Of a DNA stretch of 64,000 bases, positions 23,013 through 35,092 are shown in pieces. A model generated the notes under the pieces. The model did not search any database and had not been told where the DNA came from. It was given only the letters and a program-made list of their open reading frames with translations. The stretch comes from Bubalus kerabau (Eukaryota > Chordata > Mammalia > Artiodactyla > Bovidae). Location: positions 167,420,240 through 167,484,239 of the forward strand of contig NC_073625.1 in assembly GCF_029407905.1 (NCBI RefSeq), given 5' to 3'. The position numbers and the translations under genes were made by a program. The stretch's first letter is position 1; each line of letters opens with the position of its first letter.

Positions 23013-24094
23013 CTGCGTGCATAGGCACAAGACTTTTTTTGCCTGTGGCAGCTCTGCCCCAGTGAGAGTTGAGCATGAAGGTAGTGCAGCTGCTTGGCTA
23101 GCGGGGACCCTGGCGGCACTGAATGTGCTGGGACACGGACTGCCTCCACCGCAGGAGTTATGGCCCTCTCAGAGTCTTTTATCTAGCCTCTTGTAGCTGG
23201 TGATCAGAAGGCTTCTTTGGCCAGTCTTTCTCTGTAGCTCTGCCCATTCCAGCACTTAGAGGGCTTCCTTGCCTGGTGTCCTTCTCTGTTGTTTGGTGCA
23301 TCATGCACATAGAGGGCCCCCACCCCTGGCTGGGGTCCTACTCTGTAGATCAGCATATCAGTCACTTAAAGGAGCACCCATGTTGGGGTCCTACTCTGTA
23401 GTTCAGTGCATGGGGTGTTTGATGGGCCAGCCTCTCTATTGTTCAGCTGCCAATGCTGGCTTGTGAGGGGACAGAGGCTTTGGTAAGGGCTCCACCATTA
23501 CCATATGTGACTCCACATGTGACTCAGCAGTATTGCCTTGCTTCCAAGGCTGCCCGGCTTTCCTCCACAGGCATTTCCTACCACAGTCTCCTCCCTCACA
23601 TCCCCTCGATCTGTCTCTCTGCAGTCAACAGCAGCCCTTGCTCTGGGATTGCTCCACAATCCCTAAACTCCAGCTCCCAGCTGTTGCACCTTCTAGGGGA
23701 CCTGCGTCCCTATCTGGGGTATGTATGGCTGCAGCAAGGACTGTCTGATTCTCATTCCATTTAGGCTGCCACAGATCAGCTCTTTCCCTCTCAGCCTTGT
23801 TTCTCCTCTGACTCAGACAATTGCCTCAATGTGGGGATCAGACCCCTGCTTCAGTTCCCCCACCCACTGAGGGCAGGTCCAGTCTTAGTAACACTCCCGT
23901 TTTCCCCCACAGTTCCTTCATCCTACCAAGTTTTGCATGGGTCTATATATTCTTTTCTGCTGGTCAGGGACTCCTGTCGGCTCTCAGCTGGAGTTCTGCA
24001 TGCACTTCTGTGTCTGAAGGTGTATTCCTGATGTATCCATGGAGAGAGATGTAGTCCATGTCCACCTACTCCTCCGCCATCTTGTTCCTCCACC

Positions 24095-25123
24095 ACCAGT
24101 TAAGTTCCAGACGATGGGGACAAGTGAGAAAAATAAAAATACGGAAAAATTTCCTCATCCTTTTTGAGAATTAAGAGTCTGCTTTTCTGCTTTTTGTACC
24201 AGAACTGGAGAGCTTCATTGTAGAGCTTCTTTTAGCTTCTTCCTTGTCTATACCAGTGTCCACTTCATGTTTCCAGCTATGTTGAGTTCAGACTGGTAGC
24301 TACCATTGGGGAAAGTAAGGTAAATTCACTGTTGGTTTGATGGTACTTCTAATTTGGTATTCTCCAACATTCCTGGTACTACTCACTTTTCAGAGCCTTG
24401 AAATAGATGTGACATGCATTCTGTTTAGGTTTTATAGCTTCATTCAGAGAAGGAAAATGAAGTGTGTTTATTCTAACTAGAATTGAAAGTCTCTGTCCTA
24501 ATATTAAATATTGAGATAAGAATTTAAGATAATCTTTCAAGAAAAGATGCATTGTGGCCATTTTAAAATTGAGCATAACCTATTTAGTCAACCAGTTTAG
24601 GCCACTGAATGTTTCACTTTTAGTATGTTGGAGAGTATGAAGTCAAGTCTCACAGGACTTCAAGGAGGAAACTTAAATGTAGCCATTCCCTATTTACCTA
24701 CTACCTCTTGCCTTCTATTGGTAGAAAGCTCCAGATGGCATCACTCTAGAGTGTGAGTGAACTAAGACAAAGTAATATCAGAACCCAAGCAGAGATCCTG
24801 CTAGAAATGCTTCTCTGATCCTGGTATAGAAAATATATGTCCAAAGCTATAACCATGAGATTATGCCTCAGAAATCACCCAGTCTCACTGTTCAAGCACC
24901 AGAATTCAACCACTATGTGAAGAACGTTAGATGTTGAGACAGATTCCAAGCTTGTACTATATTCCTGTACAAGAGTGCTGTTATGTTTCTCTCTTATTTC
25001 AGAGCTTATAGTGGCTCCCTGCATAACTTTGATTAGATATCAAAGCCATTTCTTAACTCTTGGTGCCAAGTTCATTTCTCTAACCTCTAGAAGTCCTGTT
25101 CAGAGGATTTTATTAGTGTCGTT
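24095..25123. other. Unassigned sequence
   Basis: No gene, RNA or repeat family is recognised between the L1 5' end and the next SINE pair. All frames are short. Confidence 0.5.
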
Positions 25124-25135
25124 TTGTGTCTTCTG

Positions 25136-25446
25136 GGCTTCCCTGGTAGCTCAGCTGGTAAAGAATCCACCTGCAATGCAGAAGACTGCATTCTTGGGTT
25201 GGAAAAATCCACTAGAGAAGGGGTAGGCTTCTATCCCTTCAGTATTCTTGGCTGAATACACTCCAGTATTCTTGGGCTTCCCTGGTGGCTCAACTGGTAA
25301 AGAATTAGCCTGCAATGCAGGAGACCTGGGTTTGATCCCTGGGTTGGGAAGATCCCCTAGAGAGGGGAAAGGCTACCCACTCCAGTATTCTGGCCTATAT
25401 AGTCCATGGGGTCCCAAAGATTTGGATATAAGTGAGCGACTTTAAC
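25136..25446 (+). mobile_element. Tandem Bov-tA pair within one 12-bp target duplication
   Basis: Two Bov-tA heads (GGCTTCCCTGGTAGCTCAGC near 25137 and GGCTTCCCTGGTGGCTCAAC near 25275) follow each other in the same orientation. The first copy ends in its body at CACTCCAGTATTCTT and the second has a normal 3' end. The duplication TTGTGTCTTCTG at 25124-25135 and 25447-25458 encloses both, which suggests they inserted as one unit. Confidence 0.93.
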
Positions 25447-25458
25447 TTGTGTCTTCTG

Positions 25459-26045
25459 CTATCCCATACACCAACTTAGCAACAACCTGATTCTTTAAAG
25501 AGATTATTCTATTAAAATTAATATTTAAGTGCAGTTTACTTACTTAAGAGAGAGACCATAATTAAATAATACCAAACTTTTTCACATAATTTTTATCTGT
25601 TTAAATGAATAGTTTCATTTAATTTACTGGAAAGTCTGCAAATATCTCTGGTTAACTTTCTCACTTCAAAGCACACAGATGCTAACAGACATGACTTTTT
25701 GCCTCTTCCAAATTCATATCTGAATATTTATTATGTGCCTTTGAATTTATTTTATTCCCTGGTGAGAGTTCGTTGGGACAGGAACTCATCATCACCATAT
25801 TAATATATATACAGTCTTTTTTTGCTTCTCTGCTTCCAATGTTAGTGAAAGAGATAACATGCATTCTTTCTAAAGCTACTTTCTCAGCATTAGCTATGAA
25901 TTCCATTTCCTGTTAACTCATCAGAAACCTTAGTTAATTATTTGCTGCCTTTTTCTTATAGTCTTAATCTCTCTCTCCCTCTCTGTTCCTTCATTTGTTC
26001 TACCTGCTCAGATACAGCACTTGCTTGAAAACATCTTCCTTAACA
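25459..26045. other. Unassigned AT-rich sequence
   Basis: No gene or repeat family is recognised. The minus-strand frame 25682-25906 (74 codons) has no identifiable domain. Confidence 0.5.
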
Positions 26046-26440
26046 CAGTGGAGGAAGGAGAGGGTGGGATGAATTGAGAAAGTAACATTGACATATATAC
26101 ACCATCATGTGTGAAATGAGAAGTTGCTAAATAACACAGGGATCCCAGCCTGGCACTCTGTGGTGACCTATGAAGGTGGGATGGGGGAGGGGAGGGAGAT
26201 TCTGGAGGGAGGGGATATATATATATATATAATATAATATAATTACATAATATTATATATATATATACACATATATACATATATATGTATTACATATATA
26301 CACATATATAATATATATATTATATAATTACATATATATATGTAATTATGACTGATTCAGTTGTTGTAGGCAAAGCCAATACAAAAATGTAAAGCAATTT
26401 TCCACTAGTTAGATAAATAAAATTTTCTTAAAAAGAAAAA
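26046..26440 (+). mobile_element. Ruminant L1 3' end with embedded AT microsatellite
   Basis: The plus strand has the L1 3' UTR landmarks GGAGAGGGTGGGATGAATTG, GACATATATACACCATCATG, AACACAGGGATCCCAGCCTG and AATGTAAAGCAATTTTCCAC. An expanded AT-rich tract occupies 26213-26345 where other copies have only a few TA repeats. The copy is 5'-truncated. Confidence 0.85.
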
Positions 26441-26579
26441 AATCTTCCTTAGTCATAGTTACTGGTATCCTTTCAGTTGCTGCTGTTTCTTTCATTGGGA
26501 ATGTTGACATTTGCTGTTTCACACTCTAATCTTCTATAAATTTAAAAATCCACAGCCACCTGGGTTTGTCTACAATCAT

Positions 26580-27475
26580 TTAGAAATAACTCATGCCAAA
26601 ATCACTGATAATCAATAGTCACCTTTTTATTTTTTTCAGCTTTTATACTCTAAAGCATTTTGCTTGGTTGGTCACTCTTTACTATTATAAACTCATTTCT
26701 GCAAACTTATATCATAATCTCTTGGTTTTTCCCTTGGTCTTTCTGACTACTGTTTGTGTACATTTTGGACTCTACTTTTCTCACTTTAATAATAGTGGGA
26801 AATTTAATAAAAGTAATAATACTTTTCTCACTTTATTCCAGTCTCGTGGCTTCAGGTACCATATATGGGTGACTCTCAAATCTACATCTATAATTCATTA
26901 AAAGATAAGGAGAGAAGACATTCAGTCTTCTACTGGACATTACCCTTTGGCTATTCCATGGGAACCTCAAATTCAATGTGTACAAAACTGAGCTCATACT
27001 CATCCTAAGAGTATATGTTTCCTCCTCTATTCAAAATCTCAGTGAACTGTTACAGTCACATGTTGTTCAAAATTTGCAGCCAAGTCCTAATAATTCTATT
27101 CTAAATTATCTTTTGACTCTTTTCTATTTTTTCTTAATCCCACAGCTATTTTCTTTGTCTGAGCCTTTACAGTTTCTTCTTCCTCTTTTTTTAAAATAAT
27201 TTCTTCTTTAAATTACACCACTGGTTTTCTTAGTGGCCTTCCAGTCTCCAGCCTTGATCTTCTTCAGTCCACTAGCCACAGTGCAGCCTTAGTGATTTTT
27301 CCACGTGGAATACTGGATTGTATCATCTCCTTGTTTAAACCCTTCAATGATCTCCCCAACCATTCAGGGTAAAATTGTGATTTTTTAGTGTAATATGAGT
27401 GTAATATACAAGGCCTCCTCTGATCTAATTCCTAGCATTTTCTTTATGAAGCCTCCTTTGATTTGCCTTCATGTT
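26580..27475 (+). mobile_element. L2 LINE, long fragment
   Basis: Co-linear L2 landmarks run for almost 900 bp: a GGTTGGTCACTCTTTACTAT region, TACCATATATGGGTGACTCT, CTACTGGACATTACC, GGAACCTCAAATTCAATGTG, CACAGTGCAGCCTTAGTGAT, AAACCCTTCAATGATCTCCC and AAGCCTCCTTTGATTTGCCT. The sequence is diverged as expected for this old family. It resumes at 29657 after the BovB. Confidence 0.85.
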
Positions 27476-27544
27476 TAGTGACCCTCCTCCCAGTGCCCCT
27501 CCCCCAATATGGACCAAGTACTTATATTTTTACAATTCTACAAT

Positions 27545-29638
27545 TAAATTGAAGAAAGTAGGGAAAACCACTAGACCATTCAGGTATGACCTAAATCAAA
27601 TCCCTTATGATTATACAGTGGAAGTGAGAAATAGATTTAAGGGCCTAGATCTGACAGATAGAGTGCCTGATGAACTATGGACTGAGGTTCGTGACATTGT
27701 ACAGGAGACAGGGATCAAGACCATCCCCATGGAAAAGAAATGCAAAAAAGCAAAATGGCTGTCTGGGGAGGCCTTACAAATAGCTGTGAAAAGAAGAGAA
27801 GTGAAAAGCAAAGGAAAAAAGGAAAGATATAAGCATCTGAATGCAGAGTTCCAAAGAATAGCAAGAAGAGATAAGAAGTCTGCCTCAGCGATCAATGCAA
27901 AGAAATAGAGAAAAACAACAGAATGGGAAAGACTAGAGATCTCTTCAAGAAAATCAGAGATACCAAAGGAACATTTCATGCAAAGATGGGCTCGATAAAG
28001 GACAGAAATGGTATGGACCTAGCAGAAGCAGAAGATATTAAGAAGAGGTGGCAAGAATACACAGAAGAACTGTACAAAAAAGATCTTCATGTCCCAGATA
28101 ATCATGATGGTGTGATCACTGACCTAGAGCCAGACATCCTGGAATGTGAAGTCAAGTGGGCCTTAGAAAGCATCACGACGAACAACGCTAGTGGAGGTGA
28201 TGGAATTCCAGTTGAGCTCTTTCAAATCCTGAAAGATGATGCTATGAAAATGCTGCACTCAATATGCCAGCAAATTTGGAAAACTCAGCAGTGGCCACAG
28301 GACTGGAAAAGGTCAGTTTTCATTCCAATCCCAAAGAAAGGCAATGCCAAAGAATGCTCAAACTACCGCACAATTGCACTCATCTCACACGCTAGTAAAG
28401 TAATGCTCAAAATTCTCCAAGCCAGGCTTCAGCAATACGTGAACCATGAACTTCCTGCTGTTCAAGCTGGTTTTTGAAAAGGCAGAGGAACCAGAGATCA
28501 AATTGCCAACATCCGTTGGCTCATCGAAAAAGCAAGAGAGTTCCAGAAAAACATCTATTTCTGCTTTATTGAGTATGCCAAAGCCTTTGACTGTGTGGAT
28601 CACAATAAACTGTGGAAAATTCTTCAAGAGATGGGAATACCAGACCACCTGACCTGCCTCTTGAGAAATCTGTATGCAGGTCAGGAAGCAACAGTTAGAA
28701 CTGGACATGGAACAACAGACTGGTTCCAAATAGGAAAAGGAGTACGTCACGGCTGTATATTGTCACCCTGCTTATTTAACTTCTATGCAGAGTACATCAT
28801 GAGAAACTCTGGGCTGGAAGAAACACAAGCTGGAATCAAGATTGCTGGGAGAAATATCAATAACCTCAGATATGCAGACGACTCCATCCTTATGGCAGAA
28901 AGTGAAGAGGAGCTAAAAAGCCTCTTGATGCAAGTGAAAGAGGAGAGTGAAAAAGTTGGCTTAAAGCTCAACATTCAGAAAACGAAGATCATGGCATCCA
29001 GTCCCATCACTTCATGGGAAATAGATGGGGAAACAGTGGAAACAGTGTCAGACTTTATTTTTTGGGGCTCCAAAATCACTGCAGATGGTGATTGCAGCCA
29101 TGAAATTAAAAGACGCTTACTCCTTGGAAGGAAAGTTATGTCCAACCTAGATAACATATTGAAAAGCAGAGACATTACTTTGCCAACAAAGGTTCGTCTA
29201 GTCAAGGCTATGGTTTTTCCAGTGGTCATGTATGGATGTGAGAGTTGGACTGTGAAGAAGGCTAAGCGCCGAAGAATTGATGCTTTTGAACTGTGGTGTC
29301 GGATAAGACTCTTGAGAGTCCCTTGGACTGCAAAGAGATCCAACCAGTCCATTCTGAAGATCAGCCCTGGGATTTCTTTGGAAGGAATGATGCTAAAGCT
29401 GAAACTCCAGTACTTTGGCCACCTCATGTGAAGAGTTGACTCATTGGAAAAGACTCTGATGCTGGGAGGGATTGCGGGCAGGAGAAGAAGGGGACGACAG
29501 AGGATGAGATGGCTGGATGGCATCACTGACTGGATGGACGTGAGTCTGAGTGAACTCTGGGAGTTGGTGATGGACAGGGAGGCCTGGTGTGCTGCGATTC
29601 ATGGGGTCGCAAAGAGTTGGACACGACTGAGCGACTGA
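27545..29638 (+). pseudogene. BovB ORF: reverse transcriptase and C-terminal domain, three lesions
   Basis: The first frame (to the stop at 27906-27908) covers the region before the reverse transcriptase. A likely one-base loss near 27880 shifts it. From 27923 to 29638 a single reading frame holds MGKTRDLFKKIRDTKG, GGDGIPVELFQILKDD, the QAGF motif, YADD (NNLRYADDSI) and VMYGCESWTVKKA. Only two in-frame TGA codons break it, at 28475-28477 (where related copies have Arg) and 29429-29431. One codon is also missing before SPGISLEG. Confidence 0.93.
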
Positions 29639-29656
29639 ACTGAACTGAACTGAACA
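27545..29656 (+). mobile_element. BovB LINE, 2.1-kb copy inserted in L2
   Basis: The copy begins within the BovB ORF (AAGTAGGGAAAACCACTAGA) and ends in the typical CTGAACTGAACTGAAC tail at 29656. Sequence quality is high compared with other copies here. It splits an L2 element, but I find no clear target-site duplication. It covers the linker region, the reverse transcriptase and the C-terminal part; the endonuclease is missing. Confidence 0.97.
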
Positions 29657-29840
29657 ATATAACTCTGTGTCATCACAGCCCTCACCACGTGTTATTGCCT
29701 TTAGCTGTTTTTAGTTTTTGTTGTTGCCAACAACAACAACAACCTATGTCTAACTAATCTTTATATCACTGTTCCTCCTGGGACATCAGTCCCTGGAGCA
29801 CTGGGATGTTTATTGAATGCATGTCTGAAAGAACGAGTGA
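29657..29840 (+). mobile_element. L2 LINE 3' end (continuation)
   Basis: The sequence after the BovB continues the L2 order (TGTGTCATCACAGCC, TTATTGCCTTTAGCTG) and ends with GGAGCACTGGGATGTTTATT and GAATGCATG, the eroded L2 tail. A small (AAC)n patch lies at about 29728-29743. Confidence 0.65.
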
Positions 29841-31214
29841 AAGATTTTGAAATCCAAATTGCAGAATTTAAGTTGTTGAGCGGGAAAATGTCAGGAAAAT
29901 CACTGAAGAACACTAGATGATTAGATAAGATGAGGATATCTGGAAGTATGCAGAGATGGTGAGAAAACTGATAGCTAGGTTTTCTTGGTAATAGGTATGA
30001 TGCCAAAAAGATCTAAAATGGTAGGTTGGTTAATATACAAAGTAACTAATAATTCCTTTTAAACTTAAATTATTAAAGCCCTAGAAAGCATTATATAATT
30101 GGCCTCAGAAAAAGAATACAGAATCGAATTGCTGTATTCTCAAAGAAGTATGTATCCCCAATTTTATATATTATATATATGTATATAATATATAAATGCA
30201 TTTGTAAACCTATATATACATATATATAATTTTTCTATCATATATTCCATATATCTTAATATATATCATAATTAACATTGCAATGCAAAGAAAACCAGTA
30301 ATACTTAAGCTGTATAAAACTTATGTGGTTGTAACTTTTTAAAACAAGCTTCTTTCTTTTATGTTTTAATTTTTCCCTAAAGGGTCTTCTAGCTGAAGGA
30401 CTAGAAGTTGCCTGTTTGTTTTTATCTGTGGTATAAGCTCTATTTCCTTTATATGTGATTGTCAAATACTGCCACAAATGTGCTTTTAAAATTAAACACT
30501 TTGTTTATTTAGCTCATATCAATAGAAAGCTTAGAATAATTAAACTCCTTATGAAGTCAAGTTCAGAAAGCTAGTATTTATTTTCTTTAAACAGCCTAGA
30601 AGTGCAAATATGTCACCTTGTTGCAGGTACAGATTTGTACATTTGAACAGTATGATATTTATTTTCAAGGTCTGTTATTCTTCAAACAATTTTAAATATT
30701 TAGAAAACTATGGATTTTACTGTTCTAAGTTAAACAAATACTACAAAAAAAATTTGACCAATATTTGTGCCAATAGAAAACAATAGGTATTGCCTGTCAA
30801 TCTCTGATTCTCACTGGTTAATTTAGAAGCTATTTTTATCTTTATTCTGTTTAGAGATGTCCTAGCGTATGATTTTTGACAAATAGATTTAACTTCAGCA
30901 AAAGAAGCTTCTTTTATATTAATCTATGTATTTTGCTTTTCAACTGTTAAAGTGCTTTTCCCTTCTTCTTAATCCATATAAAACTATTAAGATTTTTTAA
31001 ATGGCCCATATTCTATCTGCAGGCTGATTATTTAATTCAGTAAGCAGTAAAAAGCATTAACAGTCTCGTAGAATCCCCAAAGAGTTCCCTAGTAGGCAAT
31101 GAACACAACATTCTTGTTAATGACTTTGACTAACCAGTTTTATAAGGCTGTTGGATTTTGTGGTTACCACTTATTTTATAAACAATGTCTGCAGCACTTT
31201 GAAAGGCAAATAAG
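29841..31214. other. Unassigned AT-rich sequence with TA-rich microsatellite
   Basis: No gene is recognised. The stretch 30165-30265 is an imperfect TA/ATAT microsatellite. The rest shows no repeat family I can name. Confidence 0.5.
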
Positions 31215-31481
31215 AATGGAGAATGGCATTGAAACATGTATAATATTCTATAAGAAACGAAACGCCAGTCCAGGTTCGATGCAGGATACAGGATGCTTGG
31301 AACTGGTGTACTGGGATGACCCAGAGGGATGGTATGGGGAGGGAGGTGGGAGGGGGGGTTCAGGATGGGGAACACGTGTACACCCGTGGCGGATTCATGT
31401 TGATGTATGGCAAAACCAATACAATATTGTAAAGTAATTAGCCTCTAATTAAAATAAATAAATTTAAATTAAAAAAAAAGA
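31215..31481 (+). mobile_element. Ruminant L1 3' end, short 5'-truncated copy
   Basis: The landmarks GCATTGAAACATGTATAATA, CGCCAGTCCAGGTTCGATGC, GGGGAACACGTGTACACCCG and ATGGCAAAACCAATACAATA are those of a young ruminant L1 3' UTR. It ends in TTAAATTAAAAAAAAAG, a poly(A)-type tail. No firm target duplication is seen. Confidence 0.9.
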
Positions 31482-31616
31482 ATTTGCACCTTATTTTATC
31501 TACTACATCAGGATGAATGATTTTATACTAAGAGAAGTGATATTCCAATGAATATTTTTAGTATCATGTAGTTAAACTACAGACTTGCTCTTGAATTATT
31601 CCACAAAAGCTTTTCT

Positions 31617-31890
31617 TAAAATTCTTTTGTTTTAAAGCACAGATACAGTAAAACACACAAATGTATGGCTTAATGGATTCCTTTAAGGCCCATATCATTT
31701 TAACAATTACCCAGGTCAAAACTATATATAATTTTACTACTCACCACTGAAGCTCCTCGGTAACCAACTCCCAGTCATAATTCCTTCCCTCTCCCAAAGT
31801 AGCTACTCTTTTGAGTTTTATAGTCACCATGTCCTTGTAGTTTTATCATTGAAATATTCATCCTTGACATTATAGTTTAATCTTTCACAT
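31617..31890 (-). mobile_element. Old L1M 3' UTR fragment
   Basis: The series CAGATACAGTAAAACACACA, TTTAACAATTACCCAGGTCA and GGTAACCAACTCCCAGTCAT parallels the reversed 3' UTR of old mammalian L1 elements, but divergence is high. Confidence 0.55.
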
Positions 31891-32566
31891 TTAAAAAATT
31901 AAGTTTTAAATAGAGACTTGTTTAATCCATTTTCTTTCATCTTTTTCTCTTCTTTACAATTTATTTGTTGAGTTACTTGGGGACACATTGACGGCAGTTG
32001 TGTAAATTTTTCTGCTCTGTATATTCCCTGAGACTTCACAGCTAGATTCAGAGGCCTGATCAGACTCGTTTACTATTTTTGTGTTTTCTTTCATCAAAGA
32101 CACTTAGTGCTGTTTTTCCCTCTTTTTCTGATGTTAGCTGCTGTGGATGCTCAGTGCCTAGACCTACACTTTTATTGGAAGTTGCAAACAGTGATATTCT
32201 AGTTCTGTCATTCCTTTTTCAAATATTAGATGCATACAATAGATACTTTCCCTGATCTATTTGGTTACCTAGTAGATAACCTAGTTCATACAAGAAAGTC
32301 AGGATGAATGCTTGATTCTTTCTCTTTAGTTGCCAGTTTTCTAAAAAATGGGTCAACTCCCTATTACCCTCAGGAAATGACCTATTGATATTAACTCAGA
32401 TTAAAACATCTTTATTTTAATTGGAATTATTTTTGTGAAGCTCAAGCTATTGAATCATTGGCCACTGAAAGTCTCTGGAATTTGGCACCTGAGTTCTTCA
32501 ACATGGGCCTTTTAGTCTTTGATAATTTCTTCTTTATCCAATATAATAATGTTCCAGGTTCTTCTT
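31891..32566. other. Unassigned, possibly old repeat
   Basis: No gene is seen. The right part (CAGGTTCTTCTTCCCCAGAC region) vaguely recalls a mammal-wide repeat, but I cannot assign it. Confidence 0.4.
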
Positions 32567-33022
32567 CCCCAGACCTGGAGTGACTTCCTTTTTTAAGAAG
32601 TGTTAGTTTTTCTTAGAAGTGAATAATATTTTAAGATCATTGTCTAAGCACTAGGGAAACTTAGTCATTGTTTCTAGCCTTCTTCAATGCAGAAAACTAG
32701 TGTATTTTATGCTCACACTCTCTCACACATGCATATGTAGAATATATAAATATGTATTCTGTAGTATTGCATATGAATTAATATTAATTCATATGTGAGT
32801 GTGAGTGTAAAATACACTAGTTTTCTCCACTGAAGAAGGCTAGAAACAATGACTAAGTTTCCCTAGTGCTTAGACACTGATCTTAAAATATCATTCACTT
32901 CTAAGAAAAACTAACACTTCTTAGAAAAGGAAGTCACTCCAGGTCTGGGGAACACACTCTCTCACACACACATATGTAGAATATATAAATATGTATTCTG
33001 TAGTATTGCATATGAATTAATA
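32567..33022. repeat. Complex quasi-palindrome: A-B-A(inverted)-B
   Basis: Segment A at 32567-32720 is repeated inverted at 32797-32950 (154 bp each, seven mismatches by eye, about 95% identity). Segment B at 32715-32783 is repeated directly at 32954-33022 (69 bp, two mismatches). A perfect 26-bp palindrome, CATATGAATTAAT plus its complement, sits at 32770-32795 at the first inversion junction. None of the parts is a recognised transposon. Confidence 0.95.
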
Positions 33023-34969
33023 CTGAAATTTTTTTCCAGATTTAGGAATATAGAATTTTAATATATAACCTCCTTTATATTTTACATTTTTACTCTAAGC
33101 TGAGAATCCTCTTTGTCAAAGACACAAGATATGATAGAATTGTTAGAATAACCTGTAGTGACTTTTGCCTTTGATATGCATTTTTTTGGGAACAACCAAC
33201 ACATAATGATCTCTCTTTAGGTATGCTGCAACTTATGAATGTTCTAGAAAATAAGTGCATTAAATTTGTCTTATGTTTCTTTACCAAGTTCCTATAATTT
33301 TATTTTTTGAGTTATTTTATATTTTAGCTCAAGACAAATTTTGCCATCTTTCCAGATAGCACCTTCTTTGATTTTCTCACTCTTTAGTTTCTTCAATGTG
33401 TTAGCCCCAAGAGGTTTTTCTATAATCCTATAAGAAGCATTTCCTTTAGGATGTCATCACCTTGGGATCTGTTTCCCAAATAAATATCAGGTTGGTACCT
33501 GTTTTATGCCTTACTGAATATCGGATAGTCAAATAAATTAATTAGAAGTGAGTTCTGTCACTGTGAGCAGCAGGAATTAAACAAGTAGAAAATTAAATGA
33601 TTGTGAAATAATAGCACAATTAGTGCTTTTGTTTGACTCAGGAAGGAGAGATTCCTATCAGTTGATAAATAGAATTGTCATTATGGAAAACACTATTGGA
33701 ATACTCTTTCATCCTCAATGCTGGGCTTTCTGAAATGTTTTCATTTCAACATATTTTATTTAATATTTTAACTGATATGACTTGGTTACATTATTCACAA
33801 AGAGAAAGAAATAAAGTAACAGAATCCATACATTTGTTATTACAATCATCCAGAAGTATTCCCATCATAAAAGTTCAGCATAACAGCTGTAACCAGTTGA
33901 CTTCAATAGAGACCAAGAGGTTATTTCCATTTTCTGATATAAGGATTGCTTTCTTTCATAAAAATCCAATTAAAATCACTTTAACAATTAACTCTGGACT
34001 GATGACTATTTTACAGTTTAACTCTTCAGTATTTTTAAGTTGAACTTTCCCAAATTTTATTTTAATTATATACATATGTATACATACACACACACATATA
34101 TATATGACTTTTAATCCTAAAATTTTAAATATTTTTGTTACATCAAGTAAAGAGGGACAGGTTTATACTTGCAATTACTGTAGAAATTTGTTTTGAGTAC
34201 TAACATGTGCCTAAGAAAGAATGTAGAAAAGTGTATCAAGGGCCTTTTGAGGAGGTGTCCTGAATCTGTCCCTCCAAATGATTGATACCACCTTCCAACA
34301 ATGTACTTTTATATGGTGACCTGGTAGCCACTGAGCACCAGCAGGAGAGTCAGCCCTGAACACTAAGAATGACACCTTATGAACTCCAACGTGCTCTTTG
34401 AGGTCTCAAAAATGTAAAAACAGGTTAAAAAAATTACTTGCAAAAAGTTTTTAAAAGTTTAAAGCAAGTCTAATATGTTTCTTCTCAGCTAAAGGTTTTC
34501 TGTATTAAAAACAAACCATTCCATAAAATGTACACTGATGGTGTTAAAGTAACATGACAAGTGCAAAAAGCTCTCCCATGGTACGGCAGCATGACACAAT
34601 TTTTTTTCTCTCTGTCTTTAAGAAAACCCTCATAGTGTCATTATTTTAAAAGGGAGTACTGGTAAATGAATGATAAAAGGAATTTTTAAATATCAGAGTG
34701 ACTTCAAAAAATTTGGTGATGGATTTGAGATGGTTAAAATATAATTAAAAAAGAGTTATTGGGAGGTATGCCAACAACTGCTTGGTGGCGAGTAGATATC
34801 AAAGACAAAAATGCAATGTAAGCAATGATTGATTAGTGTGGAAAGGCCTCATTTCTTTCATCTTTTTGGTTTTTGTGATAAACAATTTCTAGTTATCACA
34901 ATGTATAGAGAAAGTTATGGGGACTTACATTGGATGTGATGTCCTCAATTAAATAGCTGAGCCTCTAGT
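33023..34969. other. Unassigned AT-rich sequence
   Basis: No gene or repeat family is recognised. A short CA/TA microsatellite lies at 34080-34106. The frame 33675-34043 (122 codons) has AT-driven composition and no domain I recognise. Confidence 0.5.
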
Positions 34970-35092
34970 TTCTCAGTTGACATAAATGAGGTTCAGGAAA
35001 ATGAGGTGACTTCCCCAAGGTCACACAGGTAGAGACATGATTAGCAACCAGGATATCTGAGTTCCCCCTTTTGGTGCTATTTTTCTCAGACT
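34970..35092 (-). mobile_element. MIR SINE fragment
   Basis: The reversed MIR core is clear: AATGAGGTTCAGGAAAATGA, then GGTGACTTCCCCAAGGTCAC and ACAGGTAGAGACATGATTAG. Confidence 0.82.

Larger units (their letters stand above)
13976..24094 (-). mobile_element. Near full-length ruminant L1 with nested insertions
   Basis: The minus strand starts near 24094 with GAGGAACAAGATGGCGGAGG, a typical ruminant L1 5' end. It then runs through a 5' UTR (to about 20480), ORF1, ORF2 and a 3' UTR ending near 13980. Removing the nested Bov-tA at 17196, BovB at 18173 and Bov-tA at 22447 leaves about 8.4 kb, which is close to a complete element. ORF1 and ORF2 are both broken. CCACCAC occurs beside both ends (about 13969 and 24091) but is too simple to prove a target duplication. 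Confidence 0.92.

Noticed and set aside
26213..26345. The AT-rich tract as an origin or matrix-attachment site
   Set aside because: It is an expanded microsatellite in an L1 3' UTR; base composition alone does not support another function.
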